A DNA stretch of 64,000 bases from Caproicibacterium lactatifermentans (GCF_013315815.1 NZ_CP046051.1:1178001-1242000), one strand, 5' to 3'. Positions 25,646 through 34,768 are shown, counted from the first letter of the stretch. Notes: generated by a model from the letters alone, not told the origin. Numbers and translations are program-made.

Positions 25646-26491
25646 GTGAGCTTTTTCAAAAACCGCACCGTTCTCGGGGCGCTCTGCATTTTGCTTTCAC
25701 TCCTCATTTGCTTTGCGGTCACGCCCCTTTTTAACGCCGGGGTTTCGCATAAGACAAGCATTGTGCGCGTCACGAAGGACATCCAGGCCGGGCAGCAGAT
25801 TACCAAAGACATGGTGCAGACGTTGGAAGTCGGCGGTTACAACCTGCCTTCAAATGTACTGAAAAGCCCGGACAGTGTTGTCGGAAAATACGCCGCCGCA
25901 GAGCTCGTTCCCGGCGACTATATCCTCAGCATGAAAGTCACCGGAACTCCTACCGTGTCAAACGCCTATCTGTCGGCCCTGAACGGGAGCAGGCAGGCTA
26001 TTTCCGTGACGCTTAAAACCCTTGCGGAAGGGGTTTCAGGCAAACTGCTGCCGGGAGATATTGTGTCTGTCCTCGCCCCGGACTACCAGAACCAGGGCAG
26101 CACCGTCACTCCGAAGGAACTGCAGTATGTGGAAGTCATCGGCGTGACCACCAGTGAGGGCGCGGATGCCAATGCAAACATCGGCCAGAACGCATCGTCG
26201 GGCGGCACAACGACGAATGATGCGAAGAATCTGCCAAGCACCGTCACCCTGCTGGCGACACCGGAGCAGAGCGCCATCCTCGCGGGGCTGGACGCGGACG
26301 GGAAACTGCACCTTGCCCTTGTCTACCGGGGCAGCAAGGACAACGCTCAGAAATTCCTGGACGCACAGGACAAGGCCCTGAAAGAGCTGTACCCGGACGC
26401 CTCCAGTACGGCGCTGACGGATTCCTCCGGCCCGGCTCAGGAAAGCAGCTCTTCCCAGACCGCCGCTTTCTCCGGCGAGGGGGGACAGTAA
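25646..26491 (+). CDS. cpaB: CpaB/RcpC pilus assembly protein (SAF domain)
   Basis: The 281-residue protein has one N-terminal membrane helix (about 10-32) and an extracellular SAF domain (TSIVRVTKDIQAGQQITKDM, then VVGKYAAAELVPGDYIL), followed by the CpaB pattern AISVTLKTLAEGVSGKLLPGDIVSVL (in two parts). The C-terminal tail is Ser/Gly-rich. In Gram-negative Tad systems CpaB contacts the secretin; here the host is monoderm by gene content, so it may act in the wall. The start is GTG 25646 behind TGGAGGG. It shares one base with the next gene. Confidence 0.9.
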   Translation: MSFFKNRTVLGALCILLSLLICFAVTPLFNAGVSHKTSIVRVTKDIQAGQQITKDMVQTLEVGGYNLPSNVLKSPDSVVGKYAAAELVPGDYILSMKVTGTPTVSNAYLSALNGSRQAISVTLKTLAEGVSGKLLPGDIVSVLAPDYQNQGSTVTPKELQYVEVIGVTTSEGADANANIGQNASSGGTTTNDAKNLPSTVTLLATPEQSAILAGLDADGKLHLALVYRGSKDNAQKFLDAQDKALKELYPDASSTALTDSSGPAQESSSSQTAAFSGEGGQ

Positions 26492-27306
26492 TGTTCCATT
26501 TTCAGACCGGAAGCCTTTTCTCCCGGAGCTCCGGCGCGTCCAAGGCGGATCCCGAGCCGGAGCCTTCCGCACAAATTCTGGCCGTATGGGGAAGCCCTTC
26601 CTCCGGAAAGACCACGGTCAGCGTCAAGCTGGCCCAATACCTGACGGATCAGCGCCGCAACGTGCTGCTTCTGCTCTGTGACAGCACGGTTCCCATGCTG
26701 CCCTGCATCTGCCCGCCCGCGGACCTTGAGTGCGAGTGCTCCCTTGGGAGTGTCCTTGCCGCTTCGCATATCACCGCAAGCCTGATCCGGCACAACTGCA
26801 TCACCCATAAGCGCATCAGCCACTTGAGTATTCTCGGGATGCGCAAAGGAGAAAACGTCTTTACCTACCCGCCATATACCTCCGAGCTTGCGGCGGAACT
26901 GATCGCCGGTCTGCGGGAGGTCGCGCCCTATGTAATCATCGACTGCGGCAGCGCCATCGCCCATGACATCCTGTCAGCGGTGGCGCTCATGGAGTCCGAC
27001 GCCGTTCTGCGGCTGGTTGGTTGCGATCTGAAATCCGTCAGCTACCTGTCCTCCCAGCTTCCGCTCCTCAAAGATAACAAATGGGATGCGGAGAAGCAGT
27101 ATAAGGCGGCAAGCAACATTAAGCCCAATCAGGCCAGCGAAAACATGGAACAGGTTCTCGGAAACGTTGCGTTCAAAATTCCACATTCCGACGAGCTGGA
27201 AAGCCAGATGCTCGCCGGAGATCTGTTCCGGGAGTTGTCGCTCAAGGAGAGCCGGGGCTTTCGCAGGGAAATTCAGAAAATCAGCAAGGAGGTGTTCGAC
27301 GTTTGA
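26491..27306 (+). CDS. tadZ: TadZ/CpaE-like ParA-family ATPase
   Basis: The 271-residue protein is a P-loop ATPase of the ParA/MinD type that positions Tad pilus machinery at the membrane. The Walker A is GSPSSGKTT (34-42), with the deviant-type Lys less clear than in MinD. The region YVIIDCGSAIAHDIL holds the Walker B acid. It lacks the receiver domain of full CpaE. ATG overlaps the stop of cpaB (TAATG) and its end overlaps tadA by 4 bases, so all three are coupled. Confidence 0.85.
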   Translation: MFHFQTGSLFSRSSGASKADPEPEPSAQILAVWGSPSSGKTTVSVKLAQYLTDQRRNVLLLLCDSTVPMLPCICPPADLECECSLGSVLAASHITASLIRHNCITHKRISHLSILGMRKGENVFTYPPYTSELAAELIAGLREVAPYVIIDCGSAIAHDILSAVALMESDAVLRLVGCDLKSVSYLSSQLPLLKDNKWDAEKQYKAASNIKPNQASENMEQVLGNVAFKIPHSDELESQMLAGDLFRELSLKESRGFRREIQKISKEVFDV

Positions 27307-28676
27307 AGCCCATTCATATGACAGACAGCCAGAACCTGTTTTTTACACCCGCGGACGAATCCAGAGACTTCGGAGGGGTTCTGCGGGAAGTTCAGGGGTA
27401 TATCTCCACCCACTACGCCCCTCTGCTTTCGGCGGGGGCGGGCCTTGAATCCAAGGCGCAGCTCAAGCGGTACATCGCGCAGTATGTGCGGGAAAACCGG
27501 ATCGCCGTCGCCGGCATGGATCAGCCCCGGCTCGTAGAGGCGCTGCACACTGAAATGGCGGAGTTCGGTTTCCTGACCCATTACATTTTCGGCTCCGGCG
27601 TTGAAGAAATCGACGTCAACGCCTGGGACGACGTGGAGGTGCAGTACAGCGACGGCAGCATAAAAAAACTCGATGAACGCTTCGATTCCCCGGCGCACGC
27701 CGTCAGCGTCATCCGCCGCATGCTCCACATATCGGGCATGGTGCTCGACAATGCCAGCCCGGCCGTGCTGGGGCATTTGAGCAAAAACATCCGCATCGCA
27801 ACGCTCAAGGATCCTCTGGTGGATGAGGACGTGGCGGTGGCCGCGTCCATCCGGATTGTCAACCCGCAGAACATGGGGCGTGATGATTTTATCCGTCTCG
27901 GCACGGCGACGGAGGACATGCTGGATTTTCTCTCCGAGTGCCTGCGTTACGGCGTTTCCATCTGCGTCGCGGGGCCAACCGGATCCGGCAAGACCACACT
28001 TGCGGGCTGGCTCTTGACCACTATACCGGACAATAAGCGCATTTTCACCATTGAATCCGGGAGCCGCGAGCTTTCACTGGTGAGAAGGGATGCAAACGGG
28101 AAAATCCGCAACAGCGTCATCCACACGCTGACGCGCGACAGCGAGAACGGCCGGCAGCGCATCGACCAGACCGACCTGCTGGATATCGCCCTGCGTTTCA
28201 ACCCAGACTATGTCGTGGTTGGCGAAATGCGCGGGCCCGAAGCGGACGCGGCGCAGGAGGCCGCCCGCACCGGCATCGCGGTCGTCACCACAATCCACGC
28301 CAACTCCTGCCAGGCAACCTATTCCCGTATGGTATCCCTGTGCAAGCGCGCCGTCGATACGCCCGACGCGACCCTCATGGGCTATGTCACGGAGGCGTTC
28401 CCGCTGATTGTATTCTGTAAACAGCTCGAAAACCGGCAGCGCCGTGTGATGGAAGTGATGGAGTGCGAAATCCTGCCGGACGGCGCGAGGAATTTCCGCC
28501 CCATCTTCCAGTTCGCCATCAATGAAAACCGTATCGAAGACGGCCGGTTCATCATCAGCGGCAGCCACAGCGTGGTACAGGGTATCTCTCCGAGCCTGCA
28601 GAGGCAGCTCATTGAAAACGGCATGCCGCAGGACATCCTCAAACGGATCCTGCAGATTGGAGGCGAGGCCGCATGA
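27303..28676 (+). CDS. tadA: TadA/CpaF secretion ATPase
   Basis: The 457-residue hexameric ATPase powers pilus extension. An N-terminal helical domain (about 1-95) precedes FGSGVEEIDVNAWDDVEVQY and the CpaF signature block. Walker A is GPTGSGKTTLAG (224-235), the Asp box VRRDANGK lies in between, and Walker B with the downstream Glu reads PDYVVVGEMRGPEA. HANS in TTIHANSCQATYSRM is the His box. The start is TTG 27303, overlapping tadZ. The cytoplasmic motor identity is secure. Confidence 0.95.
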   Translation: MKPIHMTDSQNLFFTPADESRDFGGVLREVQGYISTHYAPLLSAGAGLESKAQLKRYIAQYVRENRIAVAGMDQPRLVEALHTEMAEFGFLTHYIFGSGVEEIDVNAWDDVEVQYSDGSIKKLDERFDSPAHAVSVIRRMLHISGMVLDNASPAVLGHLSKNIRIATLKDPLVDEDVAVAASIRIVNPQNMGRDDFIRLGTATEDMLDFLSECLRYGVSICVAGPTGSGKTTLAGWLLTTIPDNKRIFTIESGSRELSLVRRDANGKIRNSVIHTLTRDSENGRQRIDQTDLLDIALRFNPDYVVVGEMRGPEADAAQEAARTGIAVVTTIHANSCQATYSRMVSLCKRAVDTPDATLMGYVTEAFPLIVFCKQLENRQRRVMEVMECEILPDGARNFRPIFQFAINENRIEDGRFIISGSHSVVQGISPSLQRQLIENGMPQDILKRILQIGGEAA

Positions 28677-29602
28677 CCGCAATAGAATTGTTTGCCTGCG
28701 CCGGCCTGATCGCCGGCGCTTTTATGATCCTGAAGCTCTCGCCGCTGGAATTCGCGGACGGGCTGTTCGGCTTTCTGCTGAAACGGCCCCGGAGCATCCG
28801 GGATGAGATCAATGAAACCACCAGGCGAAAAAAGCCGTCATTCCTGCACCGTGAAATCAGCGAGGCGCAGGAAATCCTCCGTATGACCGGACGGAGCGAA
28901 CGCTTCTCCATGGTCTGTGCGGCGTCGCTCCTGTTCTTCGCTTTCGGAGCGTGCGTTGCCATTCTGATGCAGAATGTGTTTCTTGTGCCGGTTCTGGCGG
29001 TGGGGCTTGCGTTTCTGCCGTTTCTCTATGTCAGGACAACGGCGGAGCACTTCAAAAAGAACGTCGCTACCGAACTGGAAACGGCGCTCTCCATTGTCAC
29101 ATCGGCCTATTTGCGCAATGAGGATCTGATGACCTCGATAGAGGAAAACCTGCCCTATCTGAACCCGCCGGTGAAGAATGTTTTTGCGGAATTTACCGCG
29201 CGGGTCAAGCTCATCGACCCCGACGTGGAGGCGGCAATCCGGGAGATGAAGCCCAAAATTCAAAACGAAGTGTTTCAGGAATGGTGCGATGCCGTCGCCG
29301 TGTGTCAATACGATCGGAGCCTGAAAAGCACGCTGACGCCGATTGTTACCAAGCTCTCCGACGTCCGCGTGGTCAACGCCGAGCTGGACTACCTGGTGTT
29401 TGAACCGCGAAAGGAATTCGTCATCATGGCGCTGTTGGTTGTCGGCAACATCCCGCTCATGTATTTCCTCAACCGGAGCTGGTACGCGGCGCTGATGCAC
29501 AGCCTCGCGGGCCAGATCGTCCTTGCGGCCTGTGCCGCGGCAATTTTCATCAGCAGTGCCTTCGTGATCAAACTGACAAAGCCCATCCGCTACAGGAGGT
29601 GA
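28673..29602 (+). CDS. tadB: TadB inner-membrane platform protein
   Basis: The 309-residue membrane protein has an N-terminal helix (about 4-20), two helices near 85-125 and two near 250-305, around a cytoplasmic domain with VATELETALSIVTSAYLRNE and MKPKIQNEVFQEWCDAV. This is the type II secretion F-domain arrangement of TadB. ATGA overlaps tadA, and its end overlaps tadC by 4 bases. It forms the platform on which TadA acts. Confidence 0.88.
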   Translation: MTAIELFACAGLIAGAFMILKLSPLEFADGLFGFLLKRPRSIRDEINETTRRKKPSFLHREISEAQEILRMTGRSERFSMVCAASLLFFAFGACVAILMQNVFLVPVLAVGLAFLPFLYVRTTAEHFKKNVATELETALSIVTSAYLRNEDLMTSIEENLPYLNPPVKNVFAEFTARVKLIDPDVEAAIREMKPKIQNEVFQEWCDAVAVCQYDRSLKSTLTPIVTKLSDVRVVNAELDYLVFEPRKEFVIMALLVVGNIPLMYFLNRSWYAALMHSLAGQIVLAACAAAIFISSAFVIKLTKPIRYRR

Positions 29603-30480
29603 CGTGGATGACGGGTCTGCTGTTTCTTTTTGCAGCCCTGCTTGCGGCGGGGCTGTTTTTCCTTCTATCCGATTTGCTGAAGCTTCCGACGCTGGCCGCG
29701 GCCAAGGCTCTGCTGAGCGCCGGGAAGCCCCGGAAAAAAGCCGCCAAAAGCGTGGAGGCTTACCTCATGACGTGTGCCGGCAAGCTGGCAAGGCTTATCC
29801 GCATGGACGAATATAAACGCAGCCGGTTGGAGAACACCCTCAAAGCGGCGGGGATTCCCATGACGCCGGAGGTCTACACCGCGTATGCCATTGTGAAAGG
29901 CGGAGTGATCGTTGTCCTTGTGATCCCCTGTCTGTTCTTATTTCCGCTGCTGGCTCCGGTGCTGATGCTGCTTGCCGCCCTTGTATATTTCAAAGAAATC
30001 CGAAAGGCGGACGAGCAGCTCAAGGCGAAACGCGAGCAGATTGAAAGCGAGCTGCCCCGCTTTGTGGCGACCATTGAGCAATCCCTCAAATCCAGCCGCG
30101 ACGTGCTGGCGATGCTGGAGCATTACAAGCAGAATGCGGGCGAAGCCTTTGCAAATGAGCTGGGAATCCTGACCGCCGACATGCGCTCCTCCTCCTATGA
30201 GGCGGCGCTGACCCGCTTTGAGGCCAGGTTCAATTCGCCTCGTATATCCGATGTGACGCGCGGCCTGATCGGGGTGCTGCGGGGCGACGACGGGGCGGTA
30301 TACTTCCAGATGCTCGATCACGACTTCAAGGCGCTGGAGCTCCAGCGGCTGCGCGGCGAGGCGCTTAAAATTCCGCCGAAGATCCGCGTCTATTCCTTTG
30401 TGATGCTGATGTGTTTCCTGTTCACATGGCTCTCCGTCATGGCGATCTCAATCATGAAATCCCTCGGCACCATGTTTTAG
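29599..30480 (+). CDS. tadC: TadC inner-membrane platform protein
   Basis: The 293-residue membrane protein has helices near 1-20, 100-145 and at the C-terminus (VYSFVMLMCFLFTWLSVMAI), with a cytoplasmic F-domain: LPRFVATIEQSLKSSRDVLAMLEHY (in two halves) and SPRISDVTRGLIGVLRGDD. It pairs with TadB. The GTG start overlaps the tadB stop; ATG 29608 is the alternative. A small AGCGGCG/CGCCGCT hairpin follows the stop. Confidence 0.85.
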   Translation: MTWMTGLLFLFAALLAAGLFFLLSDLLKLPTLAAAKALLSAGKPRKKAAKSVEAYLMTCAGKLARLIRMDEYKRSRLENTLKAAGIPMTPEVYTAYAIVKGGVIVVLVIPCLFLFPLLAPVLMLLAALVYFKEIRKADEQLKAKREQIESELPRFVATIEQSLKSSRDVLAMLEHYKQNAGEAFANELGILTADMRSSSYEAALTRFEARFNSPRISDVTRGLIGVLRGDDGAVYFQMLDHDFKALELQRLRGEALKIPPKIRVYSFVMLMCFLFTWLSVMAISIMKSLGTMF

Positions 30481-30586
30481 CGGCGAACCGCCGCTGATAT
30501 GACGCGGGTGCAGACAGCATCCAGCGGAAAACAAGGCGCCCGGGATCCTGAATATATCCATGTATGTGAGGAAGGGAGGTTTATAG

Positions 30587-30952
30587 ATGGACCATCAGAA
30601 AACGCTGCAGGAGCTTCAGGAAAAACTCGATGAAAATTACAATGCCTTTGTGCAGGGATGGTTAAATCTCGACACACCGACCCTGATCGAAAAAGCGGAG
30701 GAAATCGCCGCAACCAAAACGGTATACAAGGCGCTCCGGGCCAGCCATTTCAGGGACATGGAATATCTGCTCCGATTCCGGAACCCTCTGGAGGTTGTGC
30801 GGGATCAGTGGATGGAGGAAGAATCCTATGCGCCCGATGAGGATATGGAGCATGTTCTCTGGTCGGTCGCGGACCGCAGCGACGCAGAGCAGAGTTATGA
30901 ACTTGACGAGGATTTTCACCCTCCGGAACAGCAGGGGGTGAAACTGTGCTGA
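30587..30952 (+). CDS. Small acidic DUF3848-like protein
   Basis: The 121-residue soluble protein shows the pattern ENYNAFVQGWLNLDTPTLIEKAEEIAATK (in two halves), MEYLLRFRNPLEVVRDQWMEE and an acidic C-terminal half, similar to DUF3848 proteins of conjugative elements. AAGGGAGG lies before ATG. It stands between tadC and the pseudopilin genes, overlapping the first by 7 bases. The role is unknown; a cytoplasmic adaptor is a guess. Confidence 0.6.
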   Translation: MDHQKTLQELQEKLDENYNAFVQGWLNLDTPTLIEKAEEIAATKTVYKALRASHFRDMEYLLRFRNPLEVVRDQWMEEESYAPDEDMEHVLWSVADRSDAEQSYELDEDFHPPEQQGVKLC

Positions 30953-31341
30953 AACGGCTCCGCTCCCGCCGCGGGGAAGGTTATATCGACATCGCGGTGC
31001 TGGTGCTCTGCGCCATGCTGGTCATCGCTTTCGCGGTCAAACTGTTTCCCGTGTATATAGAGAAAAACCAGCTGGACTCCTTTGCCACGGAGCTGTGCCG
31101 GGAAGCGGAGATCTCAGGCCGCGTCGGTACGGAAACGGACGCACGGGCGCGGGAACTGGAGGAACAGACCGGGCTGCACCCGTCTGTCGACTGGTCAAGG
31201 ACAGGTAAAATCCCGCTCGATCAGGAATTCACAGTGACGGTGTCCGCACAGGCAAATATCGGGCTGTTCGGCGGATTCGGCAGTTTTCCAATCAATCTGG
31301 AAGGAAAGGCCAACGGGAAAAGCGAAATTTACTGGAAATGA
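30946..31341 (+). CDS. TadE-like pseudopilin 1 (DUF4320 type)
   Basis: The 131-residue protein begins with a basic leader and RRGEGYIDIAVLVLCAMLVI, a class III prepilin-type signal in which the peptidase would cut near GEG-YID and leave a hydrophobic stem (about 14-34). The outside part is mixed alpha/beta with a TVSAQANIGLFGGFGSFPIN strand pair. GTG 30946 overlaps the previous gene. It is probably a minor pilin priming the pilus. Confidence 0.75.
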   Translation: MLKRLRSRRGEGYIDIAVLVLCAMLVIAFAVKLFPVYIEKNQLDSFATELCREAEISGRVGTETDARARELEEQTGLHPSVDWSRTGKIPLDQEFTVTVSAQANIGLFGGFGSFPINLEGKANGKSEIYWK

Positions 31342-31354
31342 GGTGAAGGAAAAC

Positions 31355-31903
31355 GTGCGCAAAAAACTGAAGCATATCCTGAAAGACCGACGCGGGTTTT
31401 CCTTCCCGCTGGTTGTCGCGGTCGCCCTCGCGCTGGTACTCATTCTGTGCGGGATCTCCGAATACCTGCGTCTATGCATCATCGCGTCGGGCGTCCGGGA
31501 TGCGGTGCAGTCTGCCGTCGTCGCTACCGTAACCGACAATTACAGCAACGTTTATCACGGAGTCCGTGAGGGATATTCCGGTGGATATCGACCCAGCGGC
31601 TCTTCCTGGGTCGGAAGCGTCAGTACCGGCGATATTTATGGTCGGCTTGACCGGAACCTCGGCCTGAAAAATGAGAACGGAGCCCATGTAAAGGAAGCAG
31701 ACGGTGCGGAGGAATTCAAGATATCCGGCCTGTCGGTAACCATACAAAACGCGCCTCTGGCGCCCTCCAATCCGGCGAATAATCCGGGGTTTGTAGCAAA
31801 CGCAACCGTCCAGCTGGAAGTACCGGTGAGCTTTGGCGGTAAGACGCTTCCTCCAATGCACGCCACATTGAAAGTTCGGGCAAAATATATGCCTGTTTTC
31901 TAA
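31355..31903 (+). CDS. TadE/TadG-like pseudopilin 2
   Basis: The 182-residue protein starts with KKLKHILKDRRGFSFPLVV, a prepilin-type leader cut after RRG, followed by one hydrophobic helix (about 18-38) and an outer domain with Gly/Ser-rich GYSGGYRPSGSSW and beta strands. GTG 31355 is chosen because GAGGTGAAGGA precedes it; GTG 31343 has none. Together with the preceding gene it completes the minor-pilin pair of the Tad locus. Confidence 0.72.
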   Translation: MRKKLKHILKDRRGFSFPLVVAVALALVLILCGISEYLRLCIIASGVRDAVQSAVVATVTDNYSNVYHGVREGYSGGYRPSGSSWVGSVSTGDIYGRLDRNLGLKNENGAHVKEADGAEEFKISGLSVTIQNAPLAPSNPANNPGFVANATVQLEVPVSFGGKTLPPMHATLKVRAKYMPVF

Positions 31904-31998
31904 AAAATCGCAGTAGCAATAGACTTTTTACCCTTTCTGTGATAGTGTGTGAAACAAGAGGAAACAAACGGAAAAGAGAAAAAAGGAGGTCAAACTCC

Positions 31999-32526
31999 AT
32001 GAAGAAATTATCGGATAAAACCAAAAGATCATTGACCATCGCCGGCATCGGCGTGGTGTGCGCAGTCTTTGTGATCGGAATTTCCTATCAGCTTAAGGCG
32101 GAGGGAGTCAACGACGCTGATGTCGCGACATCCTCATCTTCTACTTCCAGTGAAGTGATCGTCCCGGCTGTCGGGACAAACGATAATACAACGAAAAGCG
32201 CGGCGCTCGCTTCGTCGGCATCCTCCCAGGCACCGGAAGCCTCAAGCAAGGCGGATCAGGCGATCCAGCCCGATGTATCGAAACCCGCGGCACCTTCCTC
32301 CAAGCCTGCCGCACAGGGCAGCACCACCAATCCTTCCAAGGCACCGACGTATAGCTCGAAGGATACTTCTCCAGGCAAGGGATCCGGAGATCAAAACTTT
32401 CAGAAAAAAGACGGGAAAATCTATGTCCCCGGATTTGGATGGGTAACGAACAACGGCGGCGGTGGCTCGGGAAGTACAGCGAGCGATATGTATGAAAACG
32501 GAAACAAGGTCGGACAGATGGACTGA
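31999..32526 (+). CDS. Membrane-anchored Ser/Ala-rich protein (DUF6550-like)
   Basis: The 175-residue protein has a basic start and one membrane helix (about 12-32: LTIAGIGVVCAVFVIGISY), followed by an outside Ser/Ala/Pro-rich linker (about 45-130) and a short conserved end (KIYVPGFGWVTNNGGGG then MYENGNKVGQMD). The linker looks wall-spanning. Its leader shares AAGGAGGTCAAACTC with the gene at 22590. It ends before a strong terminator. The family call is from the overall pattern and is tentative. Confidence 0.6.
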   Translation: MKKLSDKTKRSLTIAGIGVVCAVFVIGISYQLKAEGVNDADVATSSSSTSSEVIVPAVGTNDNTTKSAALASSASSQAPEASSKADQAIQPDVSKPAAPSSKPAAQGSTTNPSKAPTYSSKDTSPGKGSGDQNFQKKDGKIYVPGFGWVTNNGGGGSGSTASDMYENGNKVGQMD

Positions 32527-32555
32527 GTCAAATTTCAAAATTTAAAACAGTATTT

Positions 32556-32592
32556 AAGACGCACGGCATAGTTAGGCTGTGCGTCTTTTCTA
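32556..32592 (+). terminator. Intrinsic terminator after the Ser/Ala-rich anchor gene
   Basis: AAGACGCACGGC and GCTGTGCGTCTT pair over 12 bp (one G-U) around an 8-base loop, followed by TTCTATTTT, only 15 bases before the next start codon. Confidence 0.8.
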
Positions 32593-32606
32593 TTTTGGAG
32601 GCAATT

Positions 32607-34340
32607 ATGAAGCGGCTGTTCAGCATCTTTCTTTCTCTGGTATTGCTACTGACGCTTTGCACTCCGCTCAGCGCCTATGCCGATGGGGACGGTGACGGAA
32701 ACATCGATCATGGAGGCGGCGGGCTCGGAAACGGAAGCGACGAGAATTTCTGGAACTCCGGTGACGAAGGTGTCCGAGTAACCGTCATCCGGGCCAGCGA
32801 CCACACGGTGGCGTCAGCTTCCGTGGATTTCACCAACAGGCATCCGGATAATATTATTATCAACTTTGGAAAAGTAAGCAAGATCGCCTACAACAACGGC
32901 CATGCGCTGGCACTGAATACCGGCCGGTATTCTTATGTCAATCCAGCGCAGCCGCTTCCCAAGATCATCAACTCCGATCAGGGGCAGTCCAGTATCGAAG
33001 TAATAAAAAGTTATTTCACTGACGAACAGGTGCTCCGAAGTATTGCAAACCTGACTGGCTTTAGCTACTCGATTCTTACCAATGGCAATTACAAAATTCT
33101 GTTGGAACCTATCGCATATTTCACTTTTTATGGCGCACGGGTGGCGATGACCGCTACGGAAGCCGCATTGTACGATCAGAGACTCGGAGGCGACCTTCGT
33201 TCCAAGATGGCGTCCCTGACGCACAAGAATTTGCCGCTTTCTATGTTTCTCGATACCTCGGATCTTGGTTACCCCGCCTGGACGGGTTCCAGAGATGATC
33301 GCGTGTCCGACTCCACGATTATTTCCTCTCTCGGTCTCGGCATCGTCCGCTTTTCCGCAGCCGAACCGCCAACGCAGGTCAGCACTCAGAATTACACTTA
33401 CCATGTCAACACCGAAGTTATCACACCGGTGACTGTCAGCGGCGGGCAGTCGGATCCCGACCACCCGGTAACGGTAAGATTCAATATCGGCGGCAGAAAC
33501 TATGCGGTTGGCAACGTATATTATCCTGACGGCGACAGTCAGCTGGCTTGGGTGCGCTGGACAACGCCTTCCACGCCGCAGTCCATGGCCATTCATGTGT
33601 CTGCAACGGGCGGAGGAAGCACCAGTGAAGGCACAATCAACGCGAGCATTGTGGATCTTTCCGGTCATGACCCGCCTGATCCCAACGCCGATGACCGAAA
33701 CAGCGGCTATTCCCCGGCGAGTATGCCAAGCAATCCACAAAAAGCTTCGGCCTCATGGAACGTATGGCGGCCCGTATGGCATGCCGATTGGGTGTGGGTT
33801 TCGGACTGGATTTGGCACGGCGACGACACCAGCGGTTCTTGGGAGGACAACGGCAGTTGGGTTGACCACGGCTGGTGGGACTTTGCCTGCGACACCTATT
33901 CCGCAAGCCTTTCCGCGTCCATGAGCATCACGCCGGACGGCAAAGACCCGACTGCATCCGACGAAACAATCAAAAGCGGATATGGAATCCATCAGACCGC
34001 TGCGGCGTCAGTCAGCACCAATCATTCCTCGGCGGTAACTGGCGCTCAAACCGCCGTCACCTACTTCCCCGAATTTGGGTATAAGACGTATTGGCGCCTG
34101 CTGGACCCAACAGCCGGCGGGTACAACGCACGGTTTGAATTTGCCCCCAACCGCTATTCCACCTACAACCGGCGCACTCATTTCACACCGCTTTGGATGC
34201 CGGACGGAAGCTATACTCCATACACCTTTTTGGAAGATTGTTGGACCCCGACCGGCATGCTCAGCATGAATCTGACCGACTCAGTGACAATTAGGGGAAA
34301 CCTGTGGTCGGACTGGCGCGCCATCCCGGCATTACCCTGA
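32607..34340 (+). CDS. Large secreted protein with a tryptophan cluster
   Basis: The 577-residue protein has a signal peptide (about 1-25, ending SAYADG). A conserved-looking N-terminal domain (about 45-245) is followed by a beta region (about 250-350: TVRFNIGGRNYAVGNVYYP). Residues 384-426 contain 11 Trp, as in WNVWRPVWHADWVWVSDW. The last 140 residues are Thr/Ser/Tyr-rich and end MLSMNLTDSVTIRGNLWS. There is no anchor. Similar exported proteins occur beside transfer genes in Clostridia elements, but I know no assigned function. The start is ATG 32607 behind TTGGAGG. Confidence 0.65.
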   Translation: MKRLFSIFLSLVLLLTLCTPLSAYADGDGDGNIDHGGGGLGNGSDENFWNSGDEGVRVTVIRASDHTVASASVDFTNRHPDNIIINFGKVSKIAYNNGHALALNTGRYSYVNPAQPLPKIINSDQGQSSIEVIKSYFTDEQVLRSIANLTGFSYSILTNGNYKILLEPIAYFTFYGARVAMTATEAALYDQRLGGDLRSKMASLTHKNLPLSMFLDTSDLGYPAWTGSRDDRVSDSTIISSLGLGIVRFSAAEPPTQVSTQNYTYHVNTEVITPVTVSGGQSDPDHPVTVRFNIGGRNYAVGNVYYPDGDSQLAWVRWTTPSTPQSMAIHVSATGGGSTSEGTINASIVDLSGHDPPDPNADDRNSGYSPASMPSNPQKASASWNVWRPVWHADWVWVSDWIWHGDDTSGSWEDNGSWVDHGWWDFACDTYSASLSASMSITPDGKDPTASDETIKSGYGIHQTAAASVSTNHSSAVTGAQTAVTYFPEFGYKTYWRLLDPTAGGYNARFEFAPNRYSTYNRRTHFTPLWMPDGSYTPYTFLEDCWTPTGMLSMNLTDSVTIRGNLWSDWRAIPALP

Positions 34341-34360
34341 ACCATCCGCAGATAAAGAAG

Positions 34361-34390
34361 AAGGCCGCAGACATCATGCTCTGCGGCCTT
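34361..34390 (+). terminator. Hairpin between the Trp-rich protein and the VirB2-like gene
   Basis: AAGGCCGCAGA and TCTGCGGCCTT form a perfect 11-bp stem with an 8-base loop. The flank GAATTTTATC is a modest U tract. Confidence 0.6.
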
Positions 34391-34426
34391 GAATTTTATC
34401 CTACAATGAAAGGTGTGAAAGCATAT

Positions 34427-34768
34427 ATGAAAAAGCGGAAGAAGTTTGTGATTCTCATTTGCATGGCTTTAGTGATGCTCTCCGTGTTTTGTATCACGGC
34501 GTCCGCAGCCGGCAGCGGCGACGTGGCGGGGGCGGTACAGAGTACCTGGTCGACTGCTTCCCAGCAGATCAAGACGGTTGTCAACAAAGTGGTTTTCCCC
34601 GCTATTGATCTGATTCTCGCTGTTTTCTTCTTTGCAAAACTTGGCACGGCTTATTTCGACTACAGAAAACAGGGCCAATTTGAGTGGGCCGCGCCAGCCA
34701 TTTTGTTTGCGTGCTTAGTTTTCACCTTGACGGCCCCCCTTTATATCTGGGGTGTCATCGGGATGTAG
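34427..34768 (+). CDS. VirB2-like small transfer protein (DUF3852 type)
   Basis: The 113-residue protein has a signal or membrane segment (KKFVILICMALVMLSVFC, ending near ASAAG at 25), then SGDVAGAVQSTWSTASQQIK, VVFPAIDLILAVFFFAKLG and a second hydrophobic segment (AAPAILFACLVFTLTAPLYI). Two-helix small proteins of this type occupy the VirB2 position in Bacillota type IV secretion loci. ATG 34427 has AAAGGTG about 10 bases upstream. It probably helps build the conjugation channel or surface structure. Confidence 0.75.
   Translation: MKKRKKFVILICMALVMLSVFCITASAAGSGDVAGAVQSTWSTASQQIKTVVNKVVFPAIDLILAVFFFAKLGTAYFDYRKQGQFEWAAPAILFACLVFTLTAPLYIWGVIGM

Noticed and set aside
32814..33740. A 308-residue minus-strand frame opposite the Trp-rich secreted protein
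   Set aside because: The + strand protein has a signal peptide and ribosome site; the antisense frame is unsupported.
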